A stretch of 64,000 nucleotides of DNA, taken from assembly GCF_900021175.1 (NCBI RefSeq), contig NZ_FCOP01000011.1:682001-746000 (forward strand), in the 5' to 3' direction. Position numbers and translations under genes: made by a program. Numbering within the stretch: position 1 is the first letter of the stretch; the number at the start of each line of letters is the position of its first letter. The DNA is from Pseudenterobacter timonensis (lineage in GTDB: Bacteria > Pseudomonadota > Gammaproteobacteria > Enterobacterales > Enterobacteriaceae). Below the pieces are notes generated by a model. It saw only the letters and a program-made list of their open reading frames with translations. It was not told the DNA's origin and made no database searches. Shown in pieces: positions 48,454 through 58,501 of the stretch.

Positions 48454-49563
48454 CTAAACCTGCGGCGGCTTTTTACCCTCTTCAATAAACGCCTCGTCGA
48501 TCTCATCCACGTTACCGGCGTGATCGCGACCGGAGAGCAAGTTCCAGCAGGCGATAAACAGGGCGGCAATCAGCGGGCCGATGACAAAGCCGTTGATGCC
48601 GTAGATCTCCATTCCGCCCAGGGTAACGATCAGGATCAGATAGTCCGGCATTTTGGTATCTTTCCCCACCAGTAGCGGGCGCAGAATATTATCCACCAGG
48701 CCGACCACGACGACGAAAAAGCCGACAATAAAGAAGCCCTGCCAGAGCTGATGGGTGGCAAAGAGGTAGATGGCCGCAGGCACCCAGACGATGGCCGAGC
48801 CCACGGCGGGCACCAGGGAGAGAAACGCCATCAGGGCGCCCCACAGAATGCTGCCGTCGATACCGACAAAGTAAAAAGCGAGCCCGCCGAGCAGCCCCTG
48901 CACAACCGCCACCACGGCGGTGCCTTTAACCGTCGCCCGGGAGACCGCCACGAACTTGGCGAACAGGTGCTGCTTCATATAGTCCGAGAGCGGCAGGGAG
49001 GCGAGGATCTGATTGACCAGATAGGGCCCATCCTTGAGCAGGAAGAAGAGCAGGTAGAGCATGATGCCGAAGCTGATGGCAAAGCCAAAGGTGCCCTTGC
49101 CAATCAGGAAGGCGCTGCCCGCCAGATATTGCCCCCCTTTCAGCGCCACGTCGGAGAGCTTCTTCTGGATCTCCGCGGCGTTAGCCAGATTATGATCCGC
49201 CAGGAAGCTGTTGGCCCAGTCGGGCAGACGCGCGAAAAGACCCGCAATGATCTCCGGGAACTGGGTATTGTTCTGCTGGAGCTTGGTGTAAACCACGTTA
49301 AGCTCAATCGCCAGCGAGGAGAGGATCACCGTCAACGGAATAAAGACAATCAGGCAGATAATGCCGATGGTCAGCAGCGACGCCAGCCCGTTGCGATCGC
49401 CAAGCGCCGTGCGCAGCCTGTTTTTCACCGGGTTAAAGATGATGGTCAGAATGGCGGCCCAGAGAATGGCGGAGAAGTAGGGCGAAAGCACATCGAAAAA
49501 GGCCCACGTGACGAGCGCGAGGATAAAAATGAAAAAGCCTTTGGTCAGTCCGTTAAATCGCAT
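48454..49563 (-). CDS. ydiK: YdiK-type AI-2E family permease
   Basis: 369 residues from the ATG at 49563 (AGGA upstream; an earlier in-frame start adds 9 unlikely residues), matching E. coli YdiK (370). Seven to eight membrane helices with a large periplasmic loop (about 85-140) and the conserved block LVPAVGSAIVWVP. The family is named for AI-2 export, but its true substrates are mostly unproven. The gene is divergent from the Bcr/CflA pump. Confidence 0.85.
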   Translation of the reverse strand: MRFNGLTKGFFIFILALVTWAFFDVLSPYFSAILWAAILTIIFNPVKNRLRTALGDRNGLASLLTIGIICLIVFIPLTVILSSLAIELNVVYTKLQQNNTQFPEIIAGLFARLPDWANSFLADHNLANAAEIQKKLSDVALKGGQYLAGSAFLIGKGTFGFAISFGIMLYLLFFLLKDGPYLVNQILASLPLSDYMKQHLFAKFVAVSRATVKGTAVVAVVQGLLGGLAFYFVGIDGSILWGALMAFLSLVPAVGSAIVWVPAAIYLFATHQLWQGFFIVGFFVVVVGLVDNILRPLLVGKDTKMPDYLILIVTLGGMEIYGINGFVIGPLIAALFIACWNLLSGRDHAGNVDEIDEAFIEEGKKPPQV

Positions 49564-49747
49564 CGAGAGATCCTGATGATGAATAATCACTGTGGACTAT
49601 AGAACTCTTTAAGATATTTACCAACAGGATGGATTTCCGCACAGGGAGTTATGACCTCTGTTCATAGCCCCATCCCATTTTCTGCTGATTATTCATAAGC
49701 GCGTTCTGTGTATGATCCCCGCCCCCTGAAACGATACCCGGTATGCT

Positions 49748-50911
49748 ATGACTCCCACCAAAACCACTGGTTTGCCCTTTATTCTGATCCTCAGCGCCCT
49801 GATGGCTTTTACTTCGCTCTCTACGGATATCTATCTGCCCGCGATGCCGAGGATGTCGGCGGATCTGCAGGGGAATGCTGAACTGACGATCACCGGTTTT
49901 TTAATCGGCTTTGCGATTGCCCAGCTTATCTGGGGACCCATCAGCGACCACCTCGGTCGACGCATTCCGCTTTTTATCGGGATGGCGCTGTTTGTGATTG
50001 GCTCCGCAGGCTGCGCGATGGCGGACACCATCACCGATATCGTCTTCTGGCGTGTCTTTCAGGCGCTGGGCGCCTGCACCGGACCGATGCTGGCGCGGGC
50101 GATGATCCGCGATCTCTTCAGCCGCACCCGCGCCGCGCAGATGCTCTCCACGCTGGTAATTATCATGGCTATCGCCCCGATTGCCGGGCCGCTGATGGGC
50201 GGACAGCTGATTAAGTTCGCCTCCTGGCACGCCATCTTCTGGCTGCTGGTGGTGGTGGGCGTGCTGATGTTCGCCTCGCTCTGGTGGCTGCCGGAGACGC
50301 TGAAAGAGGAGAAACGGGTTAACGCGTCGGTGAAGGGGGCCTTTAAAAACTACGCCTCGCTGCTGCGTAACCCGAAATTTATGCAGTACACCCTGAGCCT
50401 CACCAGCTACTACGTGGCCGCCTATGCCTTTATTACCGGCTCGCCTTTCGTCTATATCCGCTATTACGGCGTGGCGCCTGCCCACTATGGCTGGCTTTTT
50501 GCGCTTAACGTCCTCGGGGTGATGGGGATGAGCGTGGTGAACCGCAGGTTGGTCAGCCGTTATCCGCTGGAGCAGCTGCTGAGGTATGCCACCGCGCTTG
50601 CCGCGGCGGCGGCGGTCACCATGGCCGCCTGCGTCTGGCTCCACGCGGGCGGGCTGGCGCTGATGGTCGGGTTGATTTTCCTTTTCTTTGCCATGAACGG
50701 CATCATCGCCGCCACCTCCACTGCCGCCGCGCTGGACGCCGTTCCGGGCAGCGCCGGTTCCGCCTCGGCGCTGATCGGTTCGTTGCAGTATGGCAGCGGG
50801 ATTGTCTCCTCCCTGCTGCTGGCAACCCTCAGCGATGGAACGCCGTGGACGATGGCGTGGATCATCGCTCTCTTCGCCGTGATCGCCATGCTGCTGGCGC
50901 AGAAGCGGTAA
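49748..50911 (+). CDS. Bcr/CflA-family MFS drug efflux transporter
   Basis: 387 residues with twelve hydrophobic helices. The N-terminal DIYLPAMP motif, the MFS signature GPISDHLGRRIPLF between helices 2 and 3, and ARAMIRDLF in helix 4 mark the Bcr/CflA branch of 12-helix proton antiporters. It is separate from mmuP, which has its own operator 57 bases downstream. Confidence 0.9.
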   Translation: MTPTKTTGLPFILILSALMAFTSLSTDIYLPAMPRMSADLQGNAELTITGFLIGFAIAQLIWGPISDHLGRRIPLFIGMALFVIGSAGCAMADTITDIVFWRVFQALGACTGPMLARAMIRDLFSRTRAAQMLSTLVIIMAIAPIAGPLMGGQLIKFASWHAIFWLLVVVGVLMFASLWWLPETLKEEKRVNASVKGAFKNYASLLRNPKFMQYTLSLTSYYVAAYAFITGSPFVYIRYYGVAPAHYGWLFALNVLGVMGMSVVNRRLVSRYPLEQLLRYATALAAAAAVTMAACVWLHAGGLALMVGLIFLFFAMNGIIAATSTAAALDAVPGSAGSASALIGSLQYGSGIVSSLLLATLSDGTPWTMAWIIALFAVIAMLLAQKR

Positions 50912-50967
50912 CCGCCGGGCCCGCGGGTAGCTTTTTGATGGCAATCACGGTATAACAGACCTTCTTT

Positions 50968-50991
50968 GGATGTTTAGATGTCCATACGTAT
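50968..50991 (+). promoter_or_regulatory. MetJ operator (three tandem met boxes) of mmuPM
   Basis: GGATGTTT, AGATGTCC and ATACGTAT lie head to tail, each matching AGACGTCT at 5-6 of 8 positions. A TATAAC at 50951-50956 is a suitable -10, so MetJ with S-adenosylmethionine would sit on the start site. This fits the methionine-salvage role of the genes behind it. Confidence 0.75.
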
Positions 50992-51001
50992 GGAAGGTGA
51001 T

Positions 51002-52402
51002 ATGCAAACAGAACAAGAAAATGGGCAGCTTAAACGCACCATGAAAACGCGCCATCTGATCATGCTCTCGCTGGGGGGCGTGATTGGCACAGGGCTTTTC
51101 TTTAATACCGGTTACATCATCTCCACCACCGGCGCGGCGGGTACGCTGCTGGCCTATCTGATTGGCGCCCTGGTGGTCTGGCTGGTGATGCAGTGTCTTG
51201 GCGAACTCTCGGTGGCGATGCCGGAGACCGGCGCGTTCCATCTCTATGCCGCCCGCTACCTTGGCCCGGCGACGGGCTACGTCGTGGCGTGGCTCTACTG
51301 GCTCACCTGGACCGTGGCGCTTGGCTCCAGCTTTACCGCCGCCGGATTCTGTATGCAGTACTGGTTCCCGCAGGTGCCCGTCTGGATATGGTGCGTCCTC
51401 TTCTGCCTGGTTATTTTCGCGCTTAACGTCATCTCTACCCGCTTCTTCGCCGAAGGGGAATTCTGGTTCTCGCTGGTTAAAGTGGTCACCATCATCGCCT
51501 TTATTATTCTCGGCGGGGCGGCGATATTCGGCTTTATCCCCATGCAGGACGGCTCCCCCGCGCCGGGGCTTGCCAACATTACGGCGGAGGGCTGGTTTCC
51601 CCACGGCGGCCTGCCGATCCTGATGACCATGGTGGCGGTTAATTTCGCCTTCTCCGGGACCGAGCTTATCGGCATCGCCGCCGGGGAAACGCAAAACCCG
51701 CAGAAGGTGATCCCGGTCGCCATTCGCACCACCATTGCCCGCCTGATTATCTTTTTTATCGGCACCGTGTTTGTGCTGGCGGCGCTAATCCCGATGGCGC
51801 AGGCGGGGGTGGAGAAGAGTCCTTTTGTGCTGGTCTTTGAGAAGGTCGGTATTCCCTACGCGGCGGATATATTCAATTTTGTAATTCTGACCGCCATCCT
51901 TTCGGCCGCCAACTCCGGCCTTTACGCCTCCGGGCGCATGCTCTGGTCGCTGTCGAATGAGCGTACGCTGCCGCGCTGCTTCGCCCGGGTCAATAAAAAC
52001 GGCGTGCCGCTGACCGCGCTGTCGGTGTCGATGCTCGGCGGGGTGCTGGCGCTCTTTTCCAGCGTGGTGGCTCCCGATACGGTCTTTGTGGCGCTGTCGG
52101 CCATCTCCGGCTTTGCGGTAGTGGCGGTGTGGTTAAGTATCTGTGCGGCGCATTTTGTTTTTCGCCGCCGCCATCTGCAGTCCGGCCAGCCGCTCTCAGC
52201 CCTGCATTATCGCGCCCCCTGGTATCCCTGGGTGCCGGTGCTGGGCTTTGTACTCTGTCTGGTGGCGTGCGTGGGGTTAGCTTTTGATCCTGACCAGCGA
52301 ATCGCGCTTTACTGCGGGCTGCCGTTTGTCGCCCTCTGTTATGGCGCCTATTACTTCACTCAAAATCTGAAAACGCAGGAGCCTGAACATGCCGCAGAAT
52401 AA
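51002..52402 (+). CDS. mmuP: S-methylmethionine permease
   Basis: 466 residues from the ATG at 51002, with AAGGTGAT in front (E. coli 467). Twelve-helix APC-superfamily transporter with the conserved first helix block [11 protein letters not shown] and [13 protein letters not shown] in helix 6. It imports S-methylmethionine for the methyltransferase encoded next, whose ATG lies 14 bases inside its 3' end. Expected to be repressed by MetJ. Confidence 0.94.
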   Translation: MQTEQENGQLKRTMKTRHLIMLSLGGVIGTGLFFNTGYIISTTGAAGTLLAYLIGALVVWLVMQCLGELSVAMPETGAFHLYAARYLGPATGYVVAWLYWLTWTVALGSSFTAAGFCMQYWFPQVPVWIWCVLFCLVIFALNVISTRFFAEGEFWFSLVKVVTIIAFIILGGAAIFGFIPMQDGSPAPGLANITAEGWFPHGGLPILMTMVAVNFAFSGTELIGIAAGETQNPQKVIPVAIRTTIARLIIFFIGTVFVLAALIPMAQAGVEKSPFVLVFEKVGIPYAADIFNFVILTAILSAANSGLYASGRMLWSLSNERTLPRCFARVNKNGVPLTALSVSMLGGVLALFSSVVAPDTVFVALSAISGFAVVAVWLSICAAHFVFRRRHLQSGQPLSALHYRAPWYPWVPVLGFVLCLVACVGLAFDPDQRIALYCGLPFVALCYGAYYFTQNLKTQEPEHAAE

Positions 52403-53321
52403 TCCCCTTACCGCTCTCCTGGATAAAGCGCCTTTTGTGGTGCTGGACGGGGCGATGGCAACGGAGCTGGAAGCGCGCGGGTGTCAGCTGGCAGACAGCC
52501 TGTGGTCCGCCAAAGTGCTGATGGAGAACCCGGAGCTGATTCGTGAAGTGCATCTTGACTACTATCGCGCCGGAGCGCAGGTGGCGATCACCGCCAGTTA
52601 CCAGGCGACACCCGCCGGGTTTGCGGCGCGCGGGCTGGATGAAGCGCAGTCGCGCGCCTTAATCAGCAAGAGCGTCGAGCTGGCGCGCAAGGCGCGGGAG
52701 GCGTATCTGGCCGAAAACCCGCAGGCGGGAACGCTGCTGGTGGCCGGCTCGGTCGGGCCGTACGGCGCTTTTCTGGCGGATGGGTCGGAATATCGCGGCG
52801 ATTATGTGCGTAGCGCGGAGGAGTTTACCGCCTTCCATCGCCCGCGCGTGGAGGCGCTGCTGGATGCCGGGGCCGATTTGCTGGCCTGTGAAACGCTCCC
52901 CAGCGGCGCGGAGATTGCGGCGCTGCTTGCCCTGCTGGCGGACTATCCCCGCGCCCGCGCGTGGTTCTCCTTTACCCTGCGCGATAGTGAACACCTGAGC
53001 GACGGTACGCCGCTGCGCGAGGTGGTCGCGCTACTGGCGAACGCGCCGCAGGTAGTGGCGGTGGGTATCAACTGTATCGCCCTGGAGGAGACGACCGCCG
53101 CGCTGGAGCACCTGCAGAGCCTTACCGAGTTGCCGCTGGTGGTCTATCCCAACTCCGGTGAGCATTACGACGCAGAGAGCAAAACCTGGCATCACCATGG
53201 CGAAGCGTGCGCGACGCTGGCGGACTATCTTCCCCGGTGGCTGGCGGCAGGGGCGAAACTGATTGGTGGCTGCTGTCGCACCACGCCAAAGGATATTGCT
53301 GAACTAAAGGCGCGGCGCTGA
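52389..53321 (+). CDS. mmuM: Homocysteine S-methyltransferase
   Basis: 310 residues, as in E. coli. It uses S-methylmethionine or S-adenosylmethionine to methylate homocysteine to methionine. TIM-barrel fold with zinc ligands: Cys in GINCIALE and the Cys pair in GGCCRTTP near the C-terminus; the start DGAMATELE is family-typical. It forms the mmuPM operon. Confidence 0.96.
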   Translation: MPQNNPLTALLDKAPFVVLDGAMATELEARGCQLADSLWSAKVLMENPELIREVHLDYYRAGAQVAITASYQATPAGFAARGLDEAQSRALISKSVELARKAREAYLAENPQAGTLLVAGSVGPYGAFLADGSEYRGDYVRSAEEFTAFHRPRVEALLDAGADLLACETLPSGAEIAALLALLADYPRARAWFSFTLRDSEHLSDGTPLREVVALLANAPQVVAVGINCIALEETTAALEHLQSLTELPLVVYPNSGEHYDAESKTWHHHGEACATLADYLPRWLAAGAKLIGGCCRTTPKDIAELKARR

Positions 53322-53328
53322 CGTTATT

Positions 53329-53449
53329 GCCGGGTGGCGCTGTGCTTACCCGGCCTACGTGGCTGACGTTATTGCCGGGTGACGCTGCGCTAACCCGGCC
53401 TACGAGAGGTTCACATTGTAGGCCGGGTAAGGCGTAGCCGCCACCCGGC
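53329..53449. repeat. BIME of three REP units between mmuM and hemB
   Basis: Two direct REP copies (53329-53358 and 53374-53403, both GCCGGGT...CCCGGCCTAC, with the flank GACGTTATT also repeated) and one inverted copy (53418-53449). It lies between convergent genes, like the similar element at 5096-5214. Confidence 0.92.
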
Positions 53450-53455
53450 GAGGCA

Positions 53456-54430
53456 TTAACGCAGGATCTGCTTCTCGGCCAGATCGAGCGCAAAGTAGCT
53501 GAAGATCAGATCCGCGCCGGCGCGTTTGATGGCGCCGAGGCTTTCAAGGATCACCTTCTCTTCATCAATCGCGCCCGCCTGGGCGGCGAATTTGATCATC
53601 GCGTACTCGCCGCTCACCTGGTATGCCCCCAGCGGCAGGTCGGTGCGTTCGCGAATGTCGCGCAGAATATCGAGATAAGCGCCCGCCGGTTTTACCATCA
53701 GGCAGTCGGCGCCCTGCGCTTCATCCAGCAGCGATTCGCGGATCGCCTCCCGACGGTTAAGCGGGTTCATCTGATAGGTCTTGCGATCGCCCTTCAGCGC
53801 GGTACCGGCCGCTTCACGGAACGGGCCGTAGAAGGAGGAGGCGAACTTGGTGGAGTAGGACATGATGGCGGTATCGGTAAAACCAGCCGCGTCCAGCGCC
53901 TGGCGAATCGCCTGCACCTGACCATCCATTGCCGCCGACGGCGCGATGAAATCTGCGCCCGCCGCCGCCGCGACGACTGCCTGTTTGCCGAGATTGAGCA
54001 GGGTCGCGTCGTTATCGACGCCATGCTCGCACAGCACCCCGCAGTGGCCGTGAGAGGTATATTCGCAGAAGCAGGTATCGGACATGACGATCATCTCCGG
54101 CACCGTCTCTTTACAGATCCGGGACATGCGGGCGACCAGACCCTCTTCTTTCCAGGTGTCGCTGCCGGTGTCATCGGTGTGATGCGAGATGCCGAAGGTC
54201 ATGACCGAACGGATCCCTGCGCGGGCAATACGCTCGATCTCACGCGCCAGATGCTTTTCCGGGATACGCATCACGCCCGGCATCGCATCGATGGCTTTGT
54301 AATCATCGATCTCTTCTTCAACAAAAATAGGCAACACCAGATCGTTTAAGGTCAGTGTTGTCTCTTCAAACAGAGCGCGCAGTGCCGGTGACTTGCGCAG
54401 GCGACGGGGACGAGCAATTAAATCGGTCAT
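53456..54430 (-). CDS. hemB: Porphobilinogen synthase (delta-aminolevulinate dehydratase)
   Basis: Condenses two aminolevulinate molecules in haem biosynthesis. The ATG ending at 54430 gives 324 residues, the E. coli length. Zinc cysteines lie in [14 protein letters not shown], and the Schiff-base lysines in [11 protein letters not shown] and [10 protein letters not shown]. It is transcribed away from the autotransporter, with a long AT-rich gap between. Confidence 0.98.
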   Translation of the reverse strand: MTDLIARPRRLRKSPALRALFEETTLTLNDLVLPIFVEEEIDDYKAIDAMPGVMRIPEKHLAREIERIARAGIRSVMTFGISHHTDDTGSDTWKEEGLVARMSRICKETVPEMIVMSDTCFCEYTSHGHCGVLCEHGVDNDATLLNLGKQAVVAAAAGADFIAPSAAMDGQVQAIRQALDAAGFTDTAIMSYSTKFASSFYGPFREAAGTALKGDRKTYQMNPLNRREAIRESLLDEAQGADCLMVKPAGAYLDILRDIRERTDLPLGAYQVSGEYAMIKFAAQAGAIDEEKVILESLGAIKRAGADLIFSYFALDLAEKQILR

Positions 54431-55007
54431 GGTATGCCTGACGTTTGTAGAACACGAAGAGCCAGTGTAACGCAAACGCGGTCGAACTGTTTTACTAAAA
54501 TTGTCCTTAACCTCATCACAATGAATGTTTCCGCATTAATCCAAAATTTTAGTGAATAATTTGTCATTTGGTTCTGCCGAACATTAATCACGTAATAAAC
54601 AGGGTCGCTGCGCGCGTTACGTGGCGAAATAGCGCGACGTAATCGTTTCCATTTTACCTGAAGATAAAAGGATTAATTGACGTTGTTAATATGTCAGCTT
54701 CTCTTCAATTATTTTTAATTTTAGTTGATTTGAAATGATAAATAAGTTTCAAAAATCATTGATCCTCAATAGAAAACAGCGTGAATTAAGAGTGGGTATT
54801 CTATTAAACTTTTGATTTTAAATGAAAATTGCAGTAGTTTTATTTTTTAAATATGTCGTGGCTTATGCCATTTGTCTGATTCCGTACTTATTTGAAAGAT
54901 TCATTGAACCATCTTTAGAGGACTGCATAATTCACACCGCAATATGATTACGTTGCAAGGATACTTGACGGACCAATTTGTATATGTCCCTGAGGAGGGA
55001 TGATCCA
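54431..55007. promoter_or_regulatory. Long AT-rich intergenic region before the autotransporter
   Basis: 577 bases without a gene, strongly AT-rich from about 54640, as seen for H-NS-silenced surface genes. It should hold the hemB promoter (left) and the autotransporter promoter (right). A palindrome TTACGT-N14-ACGTAA at 54617-54642 may be an operator. GAGGAGG at 54991-54997 is the ribosome site for the ATG at 55008. Confidence 0.6.
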
Positions 55008-57782
55008 ATGCACATGTGGAAAAAGAAATTAGTTGTATCGCAAATAGCATTAGCCTGTACGTTGGCTATCGCTTCTCAGGCAAATGCTAAAGATATTTCT
55101 GGCACGACTTACAATACGTTTGGCTACGATAACACCGCGTCAACCCCGTGGTACTACGGTTATGCTGACTGGGACTACTCTGGGGCGTCTCATGACGGCG
55201 ACATCTACCCGGTTGTCAAAAACTCAACGGTAAACGGCGTCATCTCAACTTACTACCTGGACGATGGTATTAACGGGCGCGCAAACTCTCTGAGCATCTC
55301 CAACAGCACCATCAACGGCATGATCACCTCAGAGTGTATGACCTCGGCCTGCGCGGACGGCATCGATGAGGATGGCACTAACCATCAGCAATATGACCGT
55401 TTTAGCCTGACCGTCGATCACTCGACCATCAACGACGCCTACGAGCATTATGCGTACGATGTCACGAATGGCGATAAGAGTGAAACTCACTATCAGGATA
55501 CCTATGCGCTCGGCAACGCCATCACCCTGGACGTTGAATCTGATATCGTTATTCAGAACAACTCGCACGTGGCGGGCATTACCCTGACTCAGGGCTATCA
55601 TGAGCTGGATAATACGCCATACGATGGGAAGGAAGGGGTCGCTAACAGCGCTAACGTCTTTACCGATACGCTGGTGGTAAAAGATTCCGTTTTGACTTCC
55701 GGCGCTTACAGCGATCTGGGCACCACCGGGTTCTATGGCCAGAGTGCGAAGCCGAGCGACTACGGCGAAACCAACGCGACAGCGGCAGACGACGCGGCGC
55801 TGATCGTGACGGCGAACAGCGTGGATAACGCCATGCAGACCACGGCGACCTTCGATCACTCCACCGTTACGGGTGATATCCTCTTCACCAGCACCTTTGA
55901 TAATAACTTCTACAAAGATGGCGATCCGGCCACCGACATCACCAATGATGGCGTTTACAACCCAACGACCAACGGCTGGGACGATACCGACAAGCTCGAT
56001 GTGACCTTAACCAACGGCAGCAAATGGGTAGGGGCAGCGCAGTCAGACGTAGACGCTATCGGCACGACGCAGATGTACGGTTTAGGCTATACCGATGTTG
56101 ACTGGCGCACCCTTTCACCGAACAGCATCTGGCCTGATTCAACCTTTGACAGCAACGGCCACGTTGCCGGCGAAGAGGTGTATCAGAGCGGCCTGTTTAA
56201 CGTGACGCTGAACAACGGTTCAGAGTGGGATACCCGTAAGGTCTCCAACATCGACAAACTGGCAGTTAACAACAACTCTCAGGTTAACGTTGAAAAATCC
56301 GGCCTGCTGGCTGACTCCATTACCCTGACGAACGGCTCCTCGCTGAATATCGGCGATAGCGGCGCGGTGGCGACGGATAGCCTCTCTCTGAACAGCTACA
56401 GCCGTGCTGAGCTGACTGAAGAGACTGCCGAACTCTACGCCAACACCATCACCGTGGACAGCGGTGCGGAGCTGGCGCTGGGTCTGGGTCAGGTTGACAC
56501 GCACAATATGGTGCTGACGGACGGTGGCGTGCTGAACGTTGCCAGCCGCGACTATGTGCTGAACAGCGACCTGAACAACGCGCGCTACGATACTAACGAT
56601 CGCCATCAGGCGAAGTATGACTACGGCGTGGTGGCGATTAACTCCGATGGTCACCTGGCGGTCAACGGCGACGTGGCGGGCAACTATCAGGTTCGTATTG
56701 ATAACGCCACCGGGGCGGGTTCCGTTGCGGATTATAAAAACAACGAGATCGTTCGTGTTTATGACAACAACGGCGACACGCGGGCCACTTTCACTGCGGC
56801 AAACAAAGCGGATCTGGGTGCTTACACCTATGAAGCGCGCCAGCAGGGCGACACCGTGGTTCTGCACCAGCAGGAGCTGACCGACTACGCGAACATGGCG
56901 CTGAGTATTCCGTCTGCTAACACCAATATCTGGAACCTGCAGCAGGATACCCTGGGCGCACGTCTGACCAATAGCCGTCACGGGCTGGCGGACAACGGTG
57001 GCGCATGGGTAAGCTACTTCGGCGGCAGCTTTGACGGCGACAACGGCGTGATCAATTACGATCAGGACGTGAACGGCATCATGGTCGGTCTGGATACCAA
57101 AATCGACGGTAACAACGCGACGTGGATCCTGGGCGGCGCGGCGGCGTTTGCGAAAGGCGATATGAGCGATCATTCTGGTCAGGTTGATCAGGATAGCCAG
57201 ACGGCGATGATCTACTCTTCTGCGCGTTTTGCTAACGACGTCTTTATTGATGGTTCTATGAGCTATAGCCGCTTCGATAACGATCTCTCCGCCACCATGA
57301 GCAACGGTCAGTACGTTGACGGTGACACCTCCACCGACGCCTGGGGCTTTGGCCTGAAGCTTGGCTACGACTGGAAACCCAATGCTGCGGGCTATATCAC
57401 GCCGTACGCCGCGATTTCTGGCCTGTTCCAGTCCGGGGATGATTATCGCCTGAGCAACGATATGCGTATGGATGGTCAGTCCTACGACAGCATGCGCTAT
57501 GAAGCCGGTATTGATGCGGGCTACACCTTCAGCTACGGCGGCGATCAGGCGTTAACGCCTTACTTCAAGCTGGCATATATTTATGACGATGCCGGTAATG
57601 ATGCTAACGTGAACGGTGACAATATCGACAATGGCGTCAAAGGATCGGCGTTACGTGCAGGTCTGGGTACGCAGTTCAGCTTTACCAAAAACTTTAGCTC
57701 TTACGCGGATGCGACCTACCTGGGCGGCGGTGATGTCGATCAGGACTGGGCAGCCAACGTGGGCGTGAAATATACCTGGTAA
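55008..57782 (+). CDS. yaiT: AIDA-type autotransporter adhesin (YaiT-like)
   Basis: 924 residues from the ATG at 55008, which has GAGGAGG upstream; frames further up start with TTG and lack a ribosome site. Signal peptide ends near QANA-KD (residue 27). The passenger (about 28-630) is Asn/Asp/Thr-rich with repeating NNGS and SQVNV-like beta-helix turns; the C-terminal beta barrel (about 660-924) ends in KYTW. Only one Cys pair occurs in the passenger. The place between hemB and yaiV matches yaiT of E. coli, which is broken in K-12 but intact here. Likely a surface adhesin or biofilm factor; the ligand is unknown. Confidence 0.85.
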   Translation: MHMWKKKLVVSQIALACTLAIASQANAKDISGTTYNTFGYDNTASTPWYYGYADWDYSGASHDGDIYPVVKNSTVNGVISTYYLDDGINGRANSLSISNSTINGMITSECMTSACADGIDEDGTNHQQYDRFSLTVDHSTINDAYEHYAYDVTNGDKSETHYQDTYALGNAITLDVESDIVIQNNSHVAGITLTQGYHELDNTPYDGKEGVANSANVFTDTLVVKDSVLTSGAYSDLGTTGFYGQSAKPSDYGETNATAADDAALIVTANSVDNAMQTTATFDHSTVTGDILFTSTFDNNFYKDGDPATDITNDGVYNPTTNGWDDTDKLDVTLTNGSKWVGAAQSDVDAIGTTQMYGLGYTDVDWRTLSPNSIWPDSTFDSNGHVAGEEVYQSGLFNVTLNNGSEWDTRKVSNIDKLAVNNNSQVNVEKSGLLADSITLTNGSSLNIGDSGAVATDSLSLNSYSRAELTEETAELYANTITVDSGAELALGLGQVDTHNMVLTDGGVLNVASRDYVLNSDLNNARYDTNDRHQAKYDYGVVAINSDGHLAVNGDVAGNYQVRIDNATGAGSVADYKNNEIVRVYDNNGDTRATFTAANKADLGAYTYEARQQGDTVVLHQQELTDYANMALSIPSANTNIWNLQQDTLGARLTNSRHGLADNGGAWVSYFGGSFDGDNGVINYDQDVNGIMVGLDTKIDGNNATWILGGAAAFAKGDMSDHSGQVDQDSQTAMIYSSARFANDVFIDGSMSYSRFDNDLSATMSNGQYVDGDTSTDAWGFGLKLGYDWKPNAAGYITPYAAISGLFQSGDDYRLSNDMRMDGQSYDSMRYEAGIDAGYTFSYGGDQALTPYFKLAYIYDDAGNDANVNGDNIDNGVKGSALRAGLGTQFSFTKNFSSYADATYLGGGDVDQDWAANVGVKYTW

Positions 57783-57790
57783 CACCTGAT

Positions 57791-57817
57791 GCGGGGAGAA
57801 CATCTCCCCGCCTTTTA
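57791..57817 (+). terminator. Terminator of the autotransporter gene
   Basis: A perfect 9-bp stem GCGGGGAGA/TCTCCCCGC with a three-base loop, followed by CTTTTAAT, 8 bases after the stop. Confidence 0.88.
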
Positions 57818-57869
57818 ATGATGATAATTTTAAAACAGAACCGATATACAGGGATAATTCGAGGTCAGC

Positions 57870-58496
57870 ATGCGCCCTGAAGAGAAACCCCTTTCTGAAT
57901 TTAAACTGCTAGAACATTGCCTGAAGGCCGAAGGCACCCCTTTTAAAACCTCTTCACATCAAATCATTCAAAATAGCGATTGCAGGGATGAACCCTGTAC
58001 GTTTGTATTACAAGCGGGCGTGATGGCGATCCACCGACAACCTGACGAATTGCTTCTGGGTATTTCCCGCGCGCCCTTTATTTTGGGGCTCACCGCAGGA
58101 ATGATGAATAGCCAACAAACTTACACCCTGATTGCCCATACTGAATGCAGCGGTTTTTATCTCCCGGCTGCGACCACTCGCTACCTGATCCATCAAAAAC
58201 AGCTGTGGCGGGAGGCGTTTTGCTGGCTTTCATGGATTAACGGCATCATGGAGAAACGGGATAAAGAGCTGGTAGGGAATAACTCCTACAACCAGATTCG
58301 TGCCCTGCTAATAGATATGGCGAACTGGGACGAGACGCTGCGCGAAAAAATCGGCGTCATGAACCATATTCAGCGCAGTACGCGGATATCGCGTTCGGTT
58401 ATTGCTGAGATCTTAGCCGCGTTGCGGCAGGGAAATTATATCCAGATGAGCCGGGGCAAGCTGATCAGAATTAATCGCCTGCCCTCGGACTACTAA
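57870..58496 (+). CDS. iprA: IprA (YaiV), Crp-like regulator of oxidative stress resistance
   Basis: 208 residues (E. coli YaiV 207). A cyclic-nucleotide-binding-like N-terminal half and a helix-turn-helix C-terminal segment (RISRSVIAEILAALRQGNYIQM) resemble Crp/Fnr regulators, but the usual cAMP-binding residues are not evident. In Salmonella the homologue IprA lowers hydrogen peroxide resistance. It lies behind the autotransporter terminator and converges with ampH, with only 5 bases between the stops. Confidence 0.88.
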   Translation: MRPEEKPLSEFKLLEHCLKAEGTPFKTSSHQIIQNSDCRDEPCTFVLQAGVMAIHRQPDELLLGISRAPFILGLTAGMMNSQQTYTLIAHTECSGFYLPAATTRYLIHQKQLWREAFCWLSWINGIMEKRDKELVGNNSYNQIRALLIDMANWDETLREKIGVMNHIQRSTRISRSVIAEILAALRQGNYIQMSRGKLIRINRLPSDY

Positions 58497-58501
58497 ACTG
58501 T

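Noticed and set aside
51751..51770. TTTATCGGCACC in mmuP resembling the tRNA-Thr 3' end, as a possible second att site
   Set aside because: Match is short, lies inside a conserved coding sequence, and lacks the T-arm part of the tRNA.
56220..57173. Open frame of 317 codons antisense to the autotransporter
   Set aside because: Val/Ile/Arg-rich shadow of the repetitive passenger sequence; no ribosome site or family features.
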